Origin: Flavobacterium frigoris PS1
GTDB taxonomy: Bacteria > Bacteroidota > Bacteroidia > Flavobacteriales > Flavobacteriaceae
Reading direction: 5' to 3'
Assembly (NCBI RefSeq): GCF_000252125.1
Contig: NZ_AHKF01000022.1
Coordinates: 1 to 64,000 of the forward strand
Length of the DNA: 64,000 nucleotides
Positions 1-9,041 of this stretch are shown here, piece after piece. Both the position numbers and the translations under genes were made by a program. The notes beneath the pieces are model-generated. The model was not told the DNA's origin. It worked only from the letters and a program-made list of their open reading frames with translations, and ran no database searches. Numbering within the stretch: position 1 is the stretch's first letter; each line of letters opens with the position of its first letter.

Positions 1-1693
1 AAGGTGACCAAGTTCCAATGATATTGTTAATTGATTGTAATGGAAGTGTAGAAAGCGTTTCTCCTTCACAAATAGGAGCAACAGCTGTAAATATTGGAGT
101 TGTTGCTGGGTTTACAGTAATGGTTCCATTTAAAGTTGCATTTGGAGAACATCCTCCTGATGTTGTTATGGTATAATTAAATGTTCCCGAAACGGTTGGG
201 GTACCTTCAATTTTAAATTGAGTTCCAACTAAACTTGTCGCTACGCCATTAGGCAAACTTCCAGAAGTTATAGCTGCGGTAGTTGCACTGCCACCAATTG
301 AATAAATAACATTCGAAACAGCTTCGTCTTCACAAGTTTGTTGTGAACTGGCACCTTGAGTGAGATTTAATGTTGGACTAATTAAGCAACTGTCAAGTGC
401 ACAGGATATTGAATTGGGACCAAAACATTCACTTGGCGTTCCTATTGGAGTTACTGTTATTACGACAGTTTCACCCGGGAGAACATTTTGAACAGTATAC
501 GAATAAACTTTGCCAACGAATCCAACGTTAACAGCTGTATTTGTTCCTATTTTATAGGCAACAGAAAATTCCGCTTCTCCTAAAGCCAGCCAATCAAAAG
601 TGATAGAATTAGAAGTTTTTGTTCCACAATAAAGATAGGGAGCTGCAAGGGTACTAAATTGAATATCTATCTCATCACTAACTGGACAAGCCGCCCCAAA
701 AGGAAAGGCTTGAACGGAATATAAGCCTGATTGATTTACGGTGATTTTTGGCCCAAGCTCTCCTGGAATTAAGGTTCCATTATAACGCCATTCATGAATT
801 TCAGTAGCACTTAATCCCGAATTTAAGACTTGGTTTGAAGCACTGCATATCTTCATGTCTGGTCCTAAATTAATCGATGGAGAACTAAAACTGGCTCCTT
901 CTATAAATACAGCCGAATCATAATAATTATCATTACCAGCATTACCAATCGCTAACTTAATATGATAGGTTTGGCCGCAAACAACATTAGCATTTGCAGA
1001 TAAAACTTTAGTGAATCCATCATATTGAATAGAAGTACCTCCTTCATTATTAACATAGTATTGACAATTGTCGCAGGGTCCCGAATTTGAAGTCCCATTG
1101 TTTAAGTTATTGATAGAAACCGGCAGAGTTGTAGTAGGGATTAATGCAATATTTTGCGCTCCTCCCGTAAAAGGGCCTGTAATCTCTGGTCCGCTTAAGA
1201 AAAAACCAAAATTATCGTTATAGGTATCATTTACAAATTCAGGATACTCCTCTGAGGCAAAAACAAAATTGAAACTCAATTTATTTCCTGTAGGTATAAA
1301 GTCAAATTCAAGAATGGCTACATTCTGAATTGTTTGGTTATTGGATAAAATAGATAAGTCAGCATCTCCTATAAATGGGGTTGTAGTTTCTAAAGTTCCT
1401 GATGGATTGTCATTTGGTCCTTTTGCAATTATAGCATTTCCCGTACTTAAAATAATTCCGGTGCTTAAGCCGATGTTGGTTGTGAGTCCATTAGAGAACA
1501 GGCCTACTTGATCACTTATTACATCTGCATTGGCGGCAGTACCATTAAATTTAATATTCGAAACGTTAATTCCTTGTCCCACAACTACGTTTTGTACTAA
1601 TTGTTTGGGGGTTTGAGACGTATTATCGACCACTAATTGCGCATTAGCAACTATACTAAAAAGAATATAAAATAAGAAAGCTATTTTTTTCAT
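1..1693 (-). CDS. Secreted choice-of-anchor L domain protein with Ig-like repeats (partial, 3' end off window)
   Basis: Begins at ATG 1693 and stays open for 564 codons to the left edge, so the C-terminus is missing. Residues 1-19 are a signal peptide (MKKIAFLFYILF...ANA-Q). Residues about 25-265 resemble the choice-of-anchor L domain of Bacteroidota surface proteins, with LSTGIILSTGNA, FASEEYPEF near 144 and CGQTYHIKLAIGNAG near 237. After that come Ig/PKD-like segments with paired cysteines, and the last visible residues (ICEGETLSTLPL...GTWSP) match the start of the repeated Ig-like units of large gliding-associated proteins. Such proteins normally end in a T9SS sorting domain; that part is not visible here, so export by T9SS is inferred. 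Likely a surface adhesin. Divergent from the LRR gene at 1924. Confidence 0.8.
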   Translation of the reverse strand, partial: MKKIAFLFYILFSIVANAQLVVDNTSQTPKQLVQNVVVGQGINVSNIKFNGTAANADVISDQVGLFSNGLTTNIGLSTGIILSTGNAIIAKGPNDNPSGTLETTTPFIGDADLSILSNNQTIQNVAILEFDFIPTGNKLSFNFVFASEEYPEFVNDTYNDNFGFFLSGPEITGPFTGGAQNIALIPTTTLPVSINNLNNGTSNSGPCDNCQYYVNNEGGTSIQYDGFTKVLSANANVVCGQTYHIKLAIGNAGNDNYYDSAVFIEGASFSSPSINLGPDMKICSASNQVLNSGLSATEIHEWRYNGTLIPGELGPKITVNQSGLYSVQAFPFGAACPVSDEIDIQFSTLAAPYLYCGTKTSNSITFDWLALGEAEFSVAYKIGTNTAVNVGFVGKVYSYTVQNVLPGETVVITVTPIGTPSECFGPNSISCALDSCLISPTLNLTQGASSQQTCEDEAVSNVIYSIGGSATTAAITSGSLPNGVATSLVGTQFKIEGTPTVSGTFNYTITTSGGCSPNATLNGTITVNPATTPIFTAVAPICEGETLSTLPLQSINNIIGTWSP

Positions 1694-1923
1694 TTACAAA
1701 TCTGGGAAATTGATTTTTCTCTTTCTTATTTTAAATATAGGGATAGTGATAAATTGACTACTTACAAATATACTTAAGAAGTATGTAATCCTTTTCTCTT
1801 TTTTACAAAATGTTAAAATAAGTATGTTCTTTTTTTTGAAGGAATTTGTATTTAATTATTCATTTTCGACATTATTTTTTGTAGTACAAATTTTGTTATA
1901 TTTACTTGCTTTAAAAATTATTT
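1694..1923. promoter_or_regulatory. Divergent intergenic region of the two secreted-protein genes
   Basis: AT-rich 230 bp between divergent starts. On the plus strand TATATTTA at 1897-1904 resembles the Bacteroidota -7 element TAnnTTTG, but the nearest upstream TTG (1879-1881) is only 15 bp away, shorter than usual. No clear operator was seen. Confidence 0.3.
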
Positions 1924-4389
1924 ATGAAAAAATTCTACTTTTTGCTATTTGCATTATTTTTAATTACAGGAGCTAATGCTCAAATTATTGAGTTTAAGAG
2001 TGCAACTTTTAAGGCAAGGTTATTAATTGCTAATACTGATAATGACATTGCAAAAGACTTAAATGGTGATTTTTGTAAAATAGATGTAAATAATGATAAC
2101 GAAATACAACTAGAGGAAGCCTTAAAAATAGGTGCTCTTGATTTAAAATCTACTCCTATTGAAGATATTTCTGGTATAGAATTTTTTACAAATTTAAAAA
2201 GGTTAAATTGTTGGAACACTAAAATATCTACATTGAACATAAGTGCATTAAAAGAGTTGAAATATTTAGACTGTGCTTGGAATTCAATAAAAACTTTAGA
2301 TGTCAGCTCACTTAAAAACCTGGAAACTTTAGTTTGCACACAAGGGTATCTTACTTCAATAAATCTTACAGGACTGGATAAACTTCATCATTTACATTTA
2401 GATGGCAATGCATTAGAAGATCTAAATTTATCAGGATTAGTAAGTTTAAAATATATTGATTGTGGTTACAATAGACTTACTAAATTAGACTTGTCTGGAA
2501 TATCCAAATTAGAAGACTTAATTTGTAATGACAATAAGATTACAAACTTTACTAATCTGGCAGATTGTCCCGAAATTACTCGAATGTGGGTGCAACAAAA
2601 TGAATTAACCAGTATCGATTTTTCAAAATGTACTAAATTAAAGGACTTGTGGGCTGATGATAATAAACTAGTAACTATTGACTTAACAGTGCCAAAAGAT
2701 ATTGGAAATGCTAGCTTTGGAAACAATAATTTATCATCGGTAAAAGTAGATGGTTATAGCAATATCAAATTTATAAGATTATCAAATAATAATTTCACAA
2801 CAATAGACTTATCTCCTTTCATTCAAATTAACGATGTTGAATGTAGCAATAATAGTGAGCTTACTATGATTTTTGCGAAAAATGGTAGAAATGAAGGTAT
2901 TTCTTTTGAGGGATGTCCAAAATTAAAATACATATGTAATGATGATATTAAAAATTCAGTAGTAGAATGGTATCTTAAATATTATAATTATACGAATATA
3001 TCATTAAATTCCTATTGCACATTTGAACCTGGGGGAGTTTTCTATACTATTCAAGGGAAAACTATTTTAGACAGTAATAGTGACGGTTGTGACGCATCTG
3101 ATTTAGGTTATTCAAATTTAAATTTTTCTATAAGTAATGGGACAACCAAAGGAAATTTAATTTCTAATAGCTCAGGTAATTATAGCATCGCAGTTGGAGA
3201 AGGAACTCATACCATTACTCCGATTCTAGAGAATAAAAATTATTTTAATGTTTCACCTACTTCTTTTAATGTTACTTTTCCAACACAAGCTAGTCCATTC
3301 ACTCAAGATTTTTGTATAACTCCAAACGGTGCTCATCCCGATTTGGAAGTAACTTTATTACCAATAATTCCCGCTAGGCCAGGATTTGACGCCACTTATA
3401 AAATCATTTATAAAAATAAAGGAACTAATGTACAATCGGGTTTAGTAAATTTAAGTTTTAATGATGCGGTTTTAGATTATATAACTGCAATTCCAACGGT
3501 AAATAGTCAAGTGACAGACAAACTTAGTTGGGATTATAGTAATTTACAGCCTTTTGAAACTCGTGAGATTGTAGTTACTTTTAATGTGAATTCACCAATG
3601 GAAACTCCTGCTGTAAATATTGGAGACCGTTTGAGTTTTAATGCACTAATTAATCCTGTATCAGGAGACGAAAAACCTGTTGATAATTCGTTTGCTTTAC
3701 GCCAAAGTGTCGTTGGTTCCTATGACCCAAATGATAAAACTTGCTTAGAAGGAGATGTCATTACTCCAAGTTTGATTGGGGAATATGTACACTACTTAAT
3801 TCGGTTTGAAAACACAGGAACCTATCCCGCTCAAAATATTGTAGTAAAAGATCTAATAGATTTAACCAAATTTGATATTTCAAGCTTGGTTCCAACTAAA
3901 GGGAGTCATGAATTTGTAACCAAAATTTCAGATGGGAACAAAGTAGAATTTATATTCGAAAACATCAATTTGCCTTTTAATGACGCGAATAATGATGGTT
4001 ATATTGCTTTTAAAATTAAAACATTACCAACATTAGTAGTAGGAGACACATTCCAAAATGAAGCCAATATTTATTTTGATTATAATTTTCCAATTCTGAC
4101 TAATAAAGCAACTTCGACTTTTAAAACCTTAGGAACTTCAGATTTTAATTTTTCAACTTACTTTAATATTTATCCAAATCCTGTAAATGAGATTTTAAAT
4201 ATTAATTCTAAACATTCGATAGAGGTACAGTCAATAGCAATTTATGATATTTTGGGGCAAATGGTTATTGTAGTGCCTAATGCAAATTCAGTTTCAAAGA
4301 TTGATGTTTCTAAACTGGCTACTGGAAAGTACTTCTTGAAAATGAATACAGAAAAAGGAAGTTCTAATATGAAATTTATAAAAAAATAA
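1924..4389 (+). CDS. Secreted leucine-rich-repeat protein with DUF7619-like domain and T9SS type A sorting domain
   Basis: 821 aa. Signal peptide at residues 1-19 (ending GANA-Q). Residues about 60-330 hold LRRs of the form LKxLDCxxNxIxxLDVSxLxNL. A short linker region follows at about 370-470. Residues about 595-735 start with VVGSYDPNDK and include ENTGTYPAQNIVVKDLID and NIYFDYNFPI, the pattern of the DUF7619 repeat-like domain common in Flavobacteria. The last ~75 residues (FNIYPNPVNEILNI ... GKYFLKMNTEKGSSNMKFIKK region) are a type A T9SS sorting domain. The protein is therefore expected to be exported across the outer membrane and cleaved or anchored there. Role unknown; LRRs suggest binding to protein or glycan. 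A strong terminator follows the stop. Confidence 0.9.
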   Translation: MKKFYFLLFALFLITGANAQIIEFKSATFKARLLIANTDNDIAKDLNGDFCKIDVNNDNEIQLEEALKIGALDLKSTPIEDISGIEFFTNLKRLNCWNTKISTLNISALKELKYLDCAWNSIKTLDVSSLKNLETLVCTQGYLTSINLTGLDKLHHLHLDGNALEDLNLSGLVSLKYIDCGYNRLTKLDLSGISKLEDLICNDNKITNFTNLADCPEITRMWVQQNELTSIDFSKCTKLKDLWADDNKLVTIDLTVPKDIGNASFGNNNLSSVKVDGYSNIKFIRLSNNNFTTIDLSPFIQINDVECSNNSELTMIFAKNGRNEGISFEGCPKLKYICNDDIKNSVVEWYLKYYNYTNISLNSYCTFEPGGVFYTIQGKTILDSNSDGCDASDLGYSNLNFSISNGTTKGNLISNSSGNYSIAVGEGTHTITPILENKNYFNVSPTSFNVTFPTQASPFTQDFCITPNGAHPDLEVTLLPIIPARPGFDATYKIIYKNKGTNVQSGLVNLSFNDAVLDYITAIPTVNSQVTDKLSWDYSNLQPFETREIVVTFNVNSPMETPAVNIGDRLSFNALINPVSGDEKPVDNSFALRQSVVGSYDPNDKTCLEGDVITPSLIGEYVHYLIRFENTGTYPAQNIVVKDLIDLTKFDISSLVPTKGSHEFVTKISDGNKVEFIFENINLPFNDANNDGYIAFKIKTLPTLVVGDTFQNEANIYFDYNFPILTNKATSTFKTLGTSDFNFSTYFNIYPNPVNEILNINSKHSIEVQSIAIYDILGQMVIVVPNANSVSKIDVSKLATGKYFLKMNTEKGSSNMKFIKK

Positions 4390-4401
4390 ATTAGTTGTAA
4401 T

Positions 4402-4431
4402 AAAGCTTTACTTCGGTAAGGCTTTTTTTTT
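4402..4431 (+). terminator. Rho-independent terminator of the LRR gene
   Basis: Arms AAAGCTTTAC (4402-4411) and GTAAGGCTTT (4416-4425) form a 10-bp stem with one G-U pair, closed by a TTCG tetraloop and followed by a T run to 4431. It begins 12 bases after the LRR gene stop. Confidence 0.9.
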
Positions 4432-4477
4432 GAAATAATTTTCATGGTCGAAGAAGATTATTTCAAAAAATAATAAT

Positions 4478-4610
4478 TACTTTTGCAGCCGTTATCACGA
4501 ATCTCAAAAAGAGATAGCAACCTGCAACAACGAGCAAGGTGCTAAAACGATAAGCCAAATCCTTTGGAAAAAATGTTGTTTTACATTCCCATTTTTTAGC
4601 TATCGTTTTT
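4478..4610 (+). promoter_or_regulatory. Compact SAM-I-like (S-box) riboswitch leader with -7 promoter element
   Basis: TACTTTTG at 4478-4485 is a perfect TAnnTTTG -7 element, putting the transcript start near 4491. The RNA then reads TTATC (4492-4496), a short hairpin ATCTC-AAAAA-GAGAT (4500-4514), AGCAACCTGC...GCAAGGTGCTAAAA, and GATAA (4549-4553), which closes P1 with TTATC. AGCAACC and AGGTGCTAA are the hallmark P3 strands of the SAM-I family; the usual long P2 with its kink-turn and the P4 arm are missing. AAAACGATA (4544-4552) can instead pair with TATCGTTTT (4601-4609), a plausible expression switch. The downstream gene is an NhaC-family transporter, a family that includes SAM-regulated methionine transporter candidates (MetT). 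The match to S-box core elements is seen; ligand binding is inferred. Confidence 0.55.
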
Positions 4611-4641
4611 CGTCATATTTATATCATTATAAAACTGATTT

Positions 4642-5964
4642 ATGACTAATTTATTGAAAAAAAAGGGAAATGCCTTTGCTTTAATTCCCTTATTGATTTT
4701 TATTTTTATTTTTTTAGGAGCTGGAATATGGCTTGATGATTTTTATGCTTTACCTGCACCAATTGCAGTTGTGATCGGGATTATATCTGCTTTTTTACTA
4801 TTCAAGAGTTCGTCAGATGAGAAAGTAACGACTTTGATTGCTGGTTGTGGCGAGAGTAAAATTATGACCATGTGTTTGATTTATCTTTTGGCGGGAGCAT
4901 TTGCAGTTGTTAGTAAAGCAACGGGAGGAGTGGATGCAGTTGTAAGCCTAGGGATTAATACGATTGATGTTGCTTACTTTCCGCTAGGGATCTTTTTAAT
5001 CGCTGCCTTTTTATCAACAGCTACAGGAACTTCGGTAGGTGCTATAGTTGCTATAGGTCCTATCGCTGTTAATCTAGCTAATTCAAGTGGAGCTTCATTG
5101 CCATTGATTGCTGGCGCTTTGTTAGGTGGTTCGATGCTTGGAGATAATCTTTCGATGATTTCAGATACTACAATTGCGGCAACGCAGTCATTAGGATGTA
5201 AACTGAAAGATAAATTCAAAATAAATTTATTCATTGCTTTTCCTGCTGCTATTATAACCATTTTAGTCTTCTTTTACTTAGGATTGAACTCTGACATTAC
5301 TGCCGTGGCGATTCCTAAGACCAATTTTGAATGGATAACTATTGTGCCTTACGTTTTAGTAATTGTACTTGCATTAGTTGGCGTAAACGTCTTTTCGACA
5401 TTGATTATTGGAACTTTATTGGCTGGGCTGATTGGGTATTTTGGAAATCATTTTACGTTGATGGAATTCGCTCAAAAAATATACGAGGGTTTCACTAGTA
5501 TGACTGAAATATTTTTACTTTCTATGCTTACTGGTGGTTTAGCAGCAATGGTTGATAAAGCAGGAGGAATTGATTACTTATTATATCAAATCAAGAAGCG
5601 CATTAAAAGTAAAAAATCAGCACAGGCTGGAATTGGCGCTTTGGTGGGTTTTACCAATGTGGCTATTGCCAATAATACAGTTTCCATTGTGATAACAGGC
5701 GGAATTGCTAAGGAAATTAGTGATGAATACGATTTGAGTCCCAAGAAAACAGCAGCAATTCTTGATATATTTTCTTGTGTAGTGCAAGGCGTTTTGCCTT
5801 ATGGGGCTCAAGTATTACTGATTTTAAGTTTTGCAAATGGCAAACTTGATTTTATGGATTTAATTACTAATGCTTGGTATCATTTGTTTTTGTTTATTTT
5901 TACTTTGGTTGCGATTTATAGTTCTTTTTGGGATAAAATGGTAAAACGATTTCTGGATCTTTAA
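4642..5964 (+). CDS. NhaC-family Na+/H+ antiporter-like transporter, possibly methionine uptake (MetT-like)
   Basis: 440 aa, about 11-12 membrane segments spread over the whole length. Family motifs include STATGTSVGAIVAIGPIAVN (near 125-145), GSMLGDNLSMISDTTIAATQ (near 163-183) and NVAIANNTVSIVITGGIAKE in the second half, matching the duplicated NhaC fold. Annotated members are Na+/H+ antiporters, but a branch is proposed to carry methionine and is found under SAM-responsive leaders. Here the leader 4490-4610 resembles an S-box RNA, which favours the methionine role by context; no residue in the protein proves it. Start ATG 4642 fits the leader end. Single-gene unit; fabG has its own promoter. 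Confidence 0.8.
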   Translation: MTNLLKKKGNAFALIPLLIFIFIFLGAGIWLDDFYALPAPIAVVIGIISAFLLFKSSSDEKVTTLIAGCGESKIMTMCLIYLLAGAFAVVSKATGGVDAVVSLGINTIDVAYFPLGIFLIAAFLSTATGTSVGAIVAIGPIAVNLANSSGASLPLIAGALLGGSMLGDNLSMISDTTIAATQSLGCKLKDKFKINLFIAFPAAIITILVFFYLGLNSDITAVAIPKTNFEWITIVPYVLVIVLALVGVNVFSTLIIGTLLAGLIGYFGNHFTLMEFAQKIYEGFTSMTEIFLLSMLTGGLAAMVDKAGGIDYLLYQIKKRIKSKKSAQAGIGALVGFTNVAIANNTVSIVITGGIAKEISDEYDLSPKKTAAILDIFSCVVQGVLPYGAQVLLILSFANGKLDFMDLITNAWYHLFLFIFTLVAIYSSFWDKMVKRFLDL

Positions 5965-6023
5965 AATAGGTTCGATTTAGAATGTAAATGAAATTGAAAT
6001 TTTTTTTAAAAAAGGAATTATTC

Positions 6024-6122
6024 TATATTTGACAACTGTAAGATAGCCCTGATAGTAGTGGAAATCCTTTTATGTAAGCGCTAGCGGTCATAAAAGATTG
6101 AAGCGGATAGCAGGAATAGCTA
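6024..6122 (+). ncRNA. Flavo-1-like structured RNA element upstream of fabG, with promoter -7 element
   Basis: TATATTTG (6024-6031) is a perfect -7 element and places the transcript start at the edge of the RNA. The element has AGC-CCTG (6045-6051) pairing with CAGG (6111-6114) and AGCT (6118-6121), and an 8-bp inner stem CTTTTATG (6067-6074)/CATAAAAG (6089-6096). Between the stems lie GTGGAAATCC and GATTGAAGCGGATAGC, which I recognise as the repeated family in Flavobacterium intergenic regions, most likely the Flavo-1 RNA motif. Function of that class is unknown. Confidence 0.6.
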
Positions 6123-6150
6123 CAAATAAAAATTAAACTAATTTTTGAAT

Positions 6151-6897
6151 ATGAAATTACTAGAAGGAAAAGTGGCCATCATAACAGGAGCAAGTCGCGG
6201 AATTGGAAAAGGAATTGCGGAGGTTTTTGCAAAACATGGAGCAAATGTTGCTTTTACGTACAGTTCATCTGTGGAATCAGCTTTAGCATTAGAAAACGAA
6301 TTAAACGCTTTAGGAATAAAAGCAAAAGGATATCAATCAAATGCAGCTGATTTTAATGAAGCACAAGCTATGGTTGATGCTGTAATTGCTGAATTTGGAA
6401 CTGTTGATATTTTGATCAATAATGCCGGAATCACTAAAGACAACTTGCTAATGCGTATGTCTGAAGAAGATTTTGACAAAGTTATTGATGTTAACTTGAA
6501 ATCGGTTTTTAATATGACTAAAGCGATTCAAAGAACATTTTTGAAACAACGTTCTGGATCTATCATCAATATGAGTAGTGTAGTGGGTGTGAAAGGAAAT
6601 GCTGGGCAAACAAATTATGCAGCTTCTAAGGCTGGAGTTATTGGTTTTACAAAATCAGTTGCTCTTGAATTAGGTTCGCGTAACATTCGATGTAATGCGA
6701 TTGCTCCAGGATTCATTGAAACTGAAATGACTGCAAAATTAAGTCCTGAAGTGGTTCAAGGATGGAGAGACGGAATTCCGTTGAAACGTGGAGGAACTGC
6801 TGATGACGTTGCTAATGCTTGTCTTTTCTTTGCATCTGACATGAGTTTATACGTAACTGGTCAGGTTATGAATGTTTGCGGAGGAATGCTTACCTAG
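6151..6897 (+). CDS. fabG: 3-oxoacyl-[acyl-carrier-protein] reductase
   Basis: 248 aa classical short-chain dehydrogenase that reduces 3-oxoacyl-ACP with NADPH in the fatty-acid elongation cycle. Cofactor motif TGASRGIG at 12-19, NNAG at 90-93, N115, catalytic S142/S143, Y156 and K160 (YAASK), and the C-terminal VTGQVMNVCGGM typical of FabG. An in-frame TTG six bases upstream exists, but ATG 6151 gives the standard FabG N-terminus (MKLLEGKVAIITG). Not inside a fatty-acid operon; it stands alone behind a Flavo-1-like leader and is followed 85 bp later by a membrane protein. Other SDR functions are possible but length and motifs fit FabG well. Confidence 0.92.
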   Translation: MKLLEGKVAIITGASRGIGKGIAEVFAKHGANVAFTYSSSVESALALENELNALGIKAKGYQSNAADFNEAQAMVDAVIAEFGTVDILINNAGITKDNLLMRMSEEDFDKVIDVNLKSVFNMTKAIQRTFLKQRSGSIINMSSVVGVKGNAGQTNYAASKAGVIGFTKSVALELGSRNIRCNAIAPGFIETEMTAKLSPEVVQGWRDGIPLKRGGTADDVANACLFFASDMSLYVTGQVMNVCGGMLT

Positions 6898-6982
6898 TAT
6901 TTAAAAATTAATGATTTAAAGATTAAAGATTTCAGAATTTTTCAATCTTTCAATCTTTCAATTTTCAATCAAATAAGAAAGA

Positions 6983-9010
6983 ATGACAACAAACACGATC
7001 CTACTAATTCTACTTTCCATAGTAATTGCGGGCGGTTTGTCATTTTTTCAGTATTATTACAAGGCCAAAAACAAATCAAACCTGATTTCGTTTTTGGCTT
7101 TTTTGCGTTTTCTATCTGTTTTTGGACTACTGTTATTATTAATTAATCCAGTAATCAGTACAAATTCTGAAGAAATAATCAAGCCTACTTTGTCAATTGC
7201 AGTTGACAATTCAAGCTCTATTAGGGCTTTGAATGGGGATGAAACCGCTGTTGAAGTATATACCGCATTAGTTGCTGATAAAAGTCTGAACGAGAAATTT
7301 GATGTTCAATCCTATCAGTTTGACAGCGAATTTCAGCAATCAGAGAAGTTTGATTTTAAAGGCACGCAAACTAACTTAGACCTGATCGCGAGCAATCTCA
7401 AAAATGACAATAGAAATAAAACATTCCCAACCATTATCATTACTGACGGAAACCAAACTTTGGGAAATGATTATGTGTATAGTTTTGATGTTTCCAATAA
7501 AGTTTTCCCCATCGTTTTGGGAGATACTACAAAGGTATTGGACTTAAAAATAAATCAGCTGAATGTCAACAAGTATGCATTTTACAAAAATAAATTTCCT
7601 GTGGAAGTATTTTTGCAGTATTCAGGAGACAAAAGCTTAACGGCCAATTTTACCATATCTCAAGGATATTCAGTTTTGGCCAAGGAAAATATTTCATTTT
7701 CATCGTCTAAGAAAACAGCAGTTGTGAATGTGCTTTTGCCTGCAAATAAAGTGGGCTCACAAGTTTTTAAAGCTCAAATTTCTTCGAATGAAAAAGAGTT
7801 AAACACCTATAATAATACTAAGAACTTTGCCGTCGAGGTGATGGATCAAAAGACAAATATTGCTATTGTTTCGGCGATAAATCATCCTGATATAGGTGCA
7901 ATAAAGAGAGCAATTGAGTCTAATGCACAGCGTAAAGTAACAGTTATTAAACCGCAAGAAATAAAACAGTTAAATGATTATAATGTTTTAATTGTATATC
8001 AACCAACGGCTGAATTTAAATCGGTTTTTGAAGAGAACAAATCTACAGGGATTAATACCTTTATAATTACTGGAACTAATACTGATTTTTCCTTTTTAAA
8101 TCAGCAACAAAATAGCTTAGGGTTTAAGATGAGCAGTCAGAAAGAAGATTATTTGGCAGGATTTAACCCGCAGTTTAATCTATTTGCACTCGATAATATT
8201 GGCTTTGAAAATTTTCCGCCTTTAGAAAATAATTATGGAACAATAACTGTTAATGGAGCTGTTTCTGTTTTGCTTTATTCAAAAATAAGAAACTTAGATA
8301 CGAATTCGCCTTTACTGGCTTTTGCAGAAAACCAAGGCAGGAGGTCTGCTTTTCTTTTAGGTGAAAATATATGGAAATGGAGATTGCAAAGTCACGTAGA
8401 AAATCAATCCTTTGATAAATTTGATGTTTTCATCGATAAAACAATTCAGTTTTTAGCGTCTAACAATTCTAAAAAATCATTGGTTGTCAATCATGAAAGT
8501 TTTTACAATTCAGGAGAAGCAATAGAAATCAGTGCACAATATTTCAATAAAAACTACGAGTTCGACGAAAAGGCTCGCTTGACTATTTCTGTAATTAACT
8601 CGGATACTAAACAAGCAAAGAACTATGATTTATTGAAAAGTGATAACTCCTACAAAGTCAACCTTGACGGACTAGCCGCGGGAAATTATAATTTTAAGGT
8701 AACCGAACTCAATTCAAAAACAAGCTATTCTGGTCGGTTCGAAATTTTAGATTTCGATATAGAAAAGCAATTTGTGAATCCAGATCTTCAAAAATTAAAC
8801 CAGTTAGCAGCTCAGACACAGGGAAAAACTTATTTCCCAAATCAAGTAGATTCTTTGATAAAAAGGCTTCTTGAAGATGATACTTATAAAGCGATACTGA
8901 AGAATAATGCAAAAAGAACTCCTTTGATTGATTGGTATTGGTTGTGTTTAGGTATTGTTATGACACTTGCTGCAGAATGGTTTGCCAGAAAGTACAGTGG
9001 CTTACTTTAA
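6983..9010 (+). CDS. Large VWA-like membrane-anchored protein
   Basis: 675 aa. Two N-terminal membrane helices (about 5-22 and 40-60), a VWA/BatA-like region starting SIAVDNSSSIRA (a degenerate MIDAS-type DxSxS) and containing TIIITDGNQT near 150, then extracytoplasmic beta domains and a further alpha/beta region (IAIVSAINHPDIGAI ... LIVYQP), and a last membrane helix near the C-terminus (WYWLCLGIVMTLAAEWFARK). This architecture is typical of uncharacterised Bacteroidota proteins usually named VWA domain-containing or hypothetical. Most of it lies in the periplasm. Role unknown; the DxSxS could bind a metal. The upstream 85 bp holds the AT-rich short repeats common between Flavobacterium genes. 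Confidence 0.75.
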   Translation: MTTNTILLILLSIVIAGGLSFFQYYYKAKNKSNLISFLAFLRFLSVFGLLLLLINPVISTNSEEIIKPTLSIAVDNSSSIRALNGDETAVEVYTALVADKSLNEKFDVQSYQFDSEFQQSEKFDFKGTQTNLDLIASNLKNDNRNKTFPTIIITDGNQTLGNDYVYSFDVSNKVFPIVLGDTTKVLDLKINQLNVNKYAFYKNKFPVEVFLQYSGDKSLTANFTISQGYSVLAKENISFSSSKKTAVVNVLLPANKVGSQVFKAQISSNEKELNTYNNTKNFAVEVMDQKTNIAIVSAINHPDIGAIKRAIESNAQRKVTVIKPQEIKQLNDYNVLIVYQPTAEFKSVFEENKSTGINTFIITGTNTDFSFLNQQQNSLGFKMSSQKEDYLAGFNPQFNLFALDNIGFENFPPLENNYGTITVNGAVSVLLYSKIRNLDTNSPLLAFAENQGRRSAFLLGENIWKWRLQSHVENQSFDKFDVFIDKTIQFLASNNSKKSLVVNHESFYNSGEAIEISAQYFNKNYEFDEKARLTISVINSDTKQAKNYDLLKSDNSYKVNLDGLAAGNYNFKVTELNSKTSYSGRFEILDFDIEKQFVNPDLQKLNQLAAQTQGKTYFPNQVDSLIKRLLEDDTYKAILKNNAKRTPLIDWYWLCLGIVMTLAAEWFARKYSGLL

Positions 9011-9041
9011 ATATCCTTCGAGATAACAAATTTATGGAATT

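Noticed and set aside
6898..6982. Short ATCTTTCAATCTTTCAA-type repeats, also at 30530-30576 and 31870-31942
   Set aside because: Common low-complexity spacer sequence of Flavobacterium; no stable hairpin or repeat-spacer array, so not CRISPR and not a terminator.
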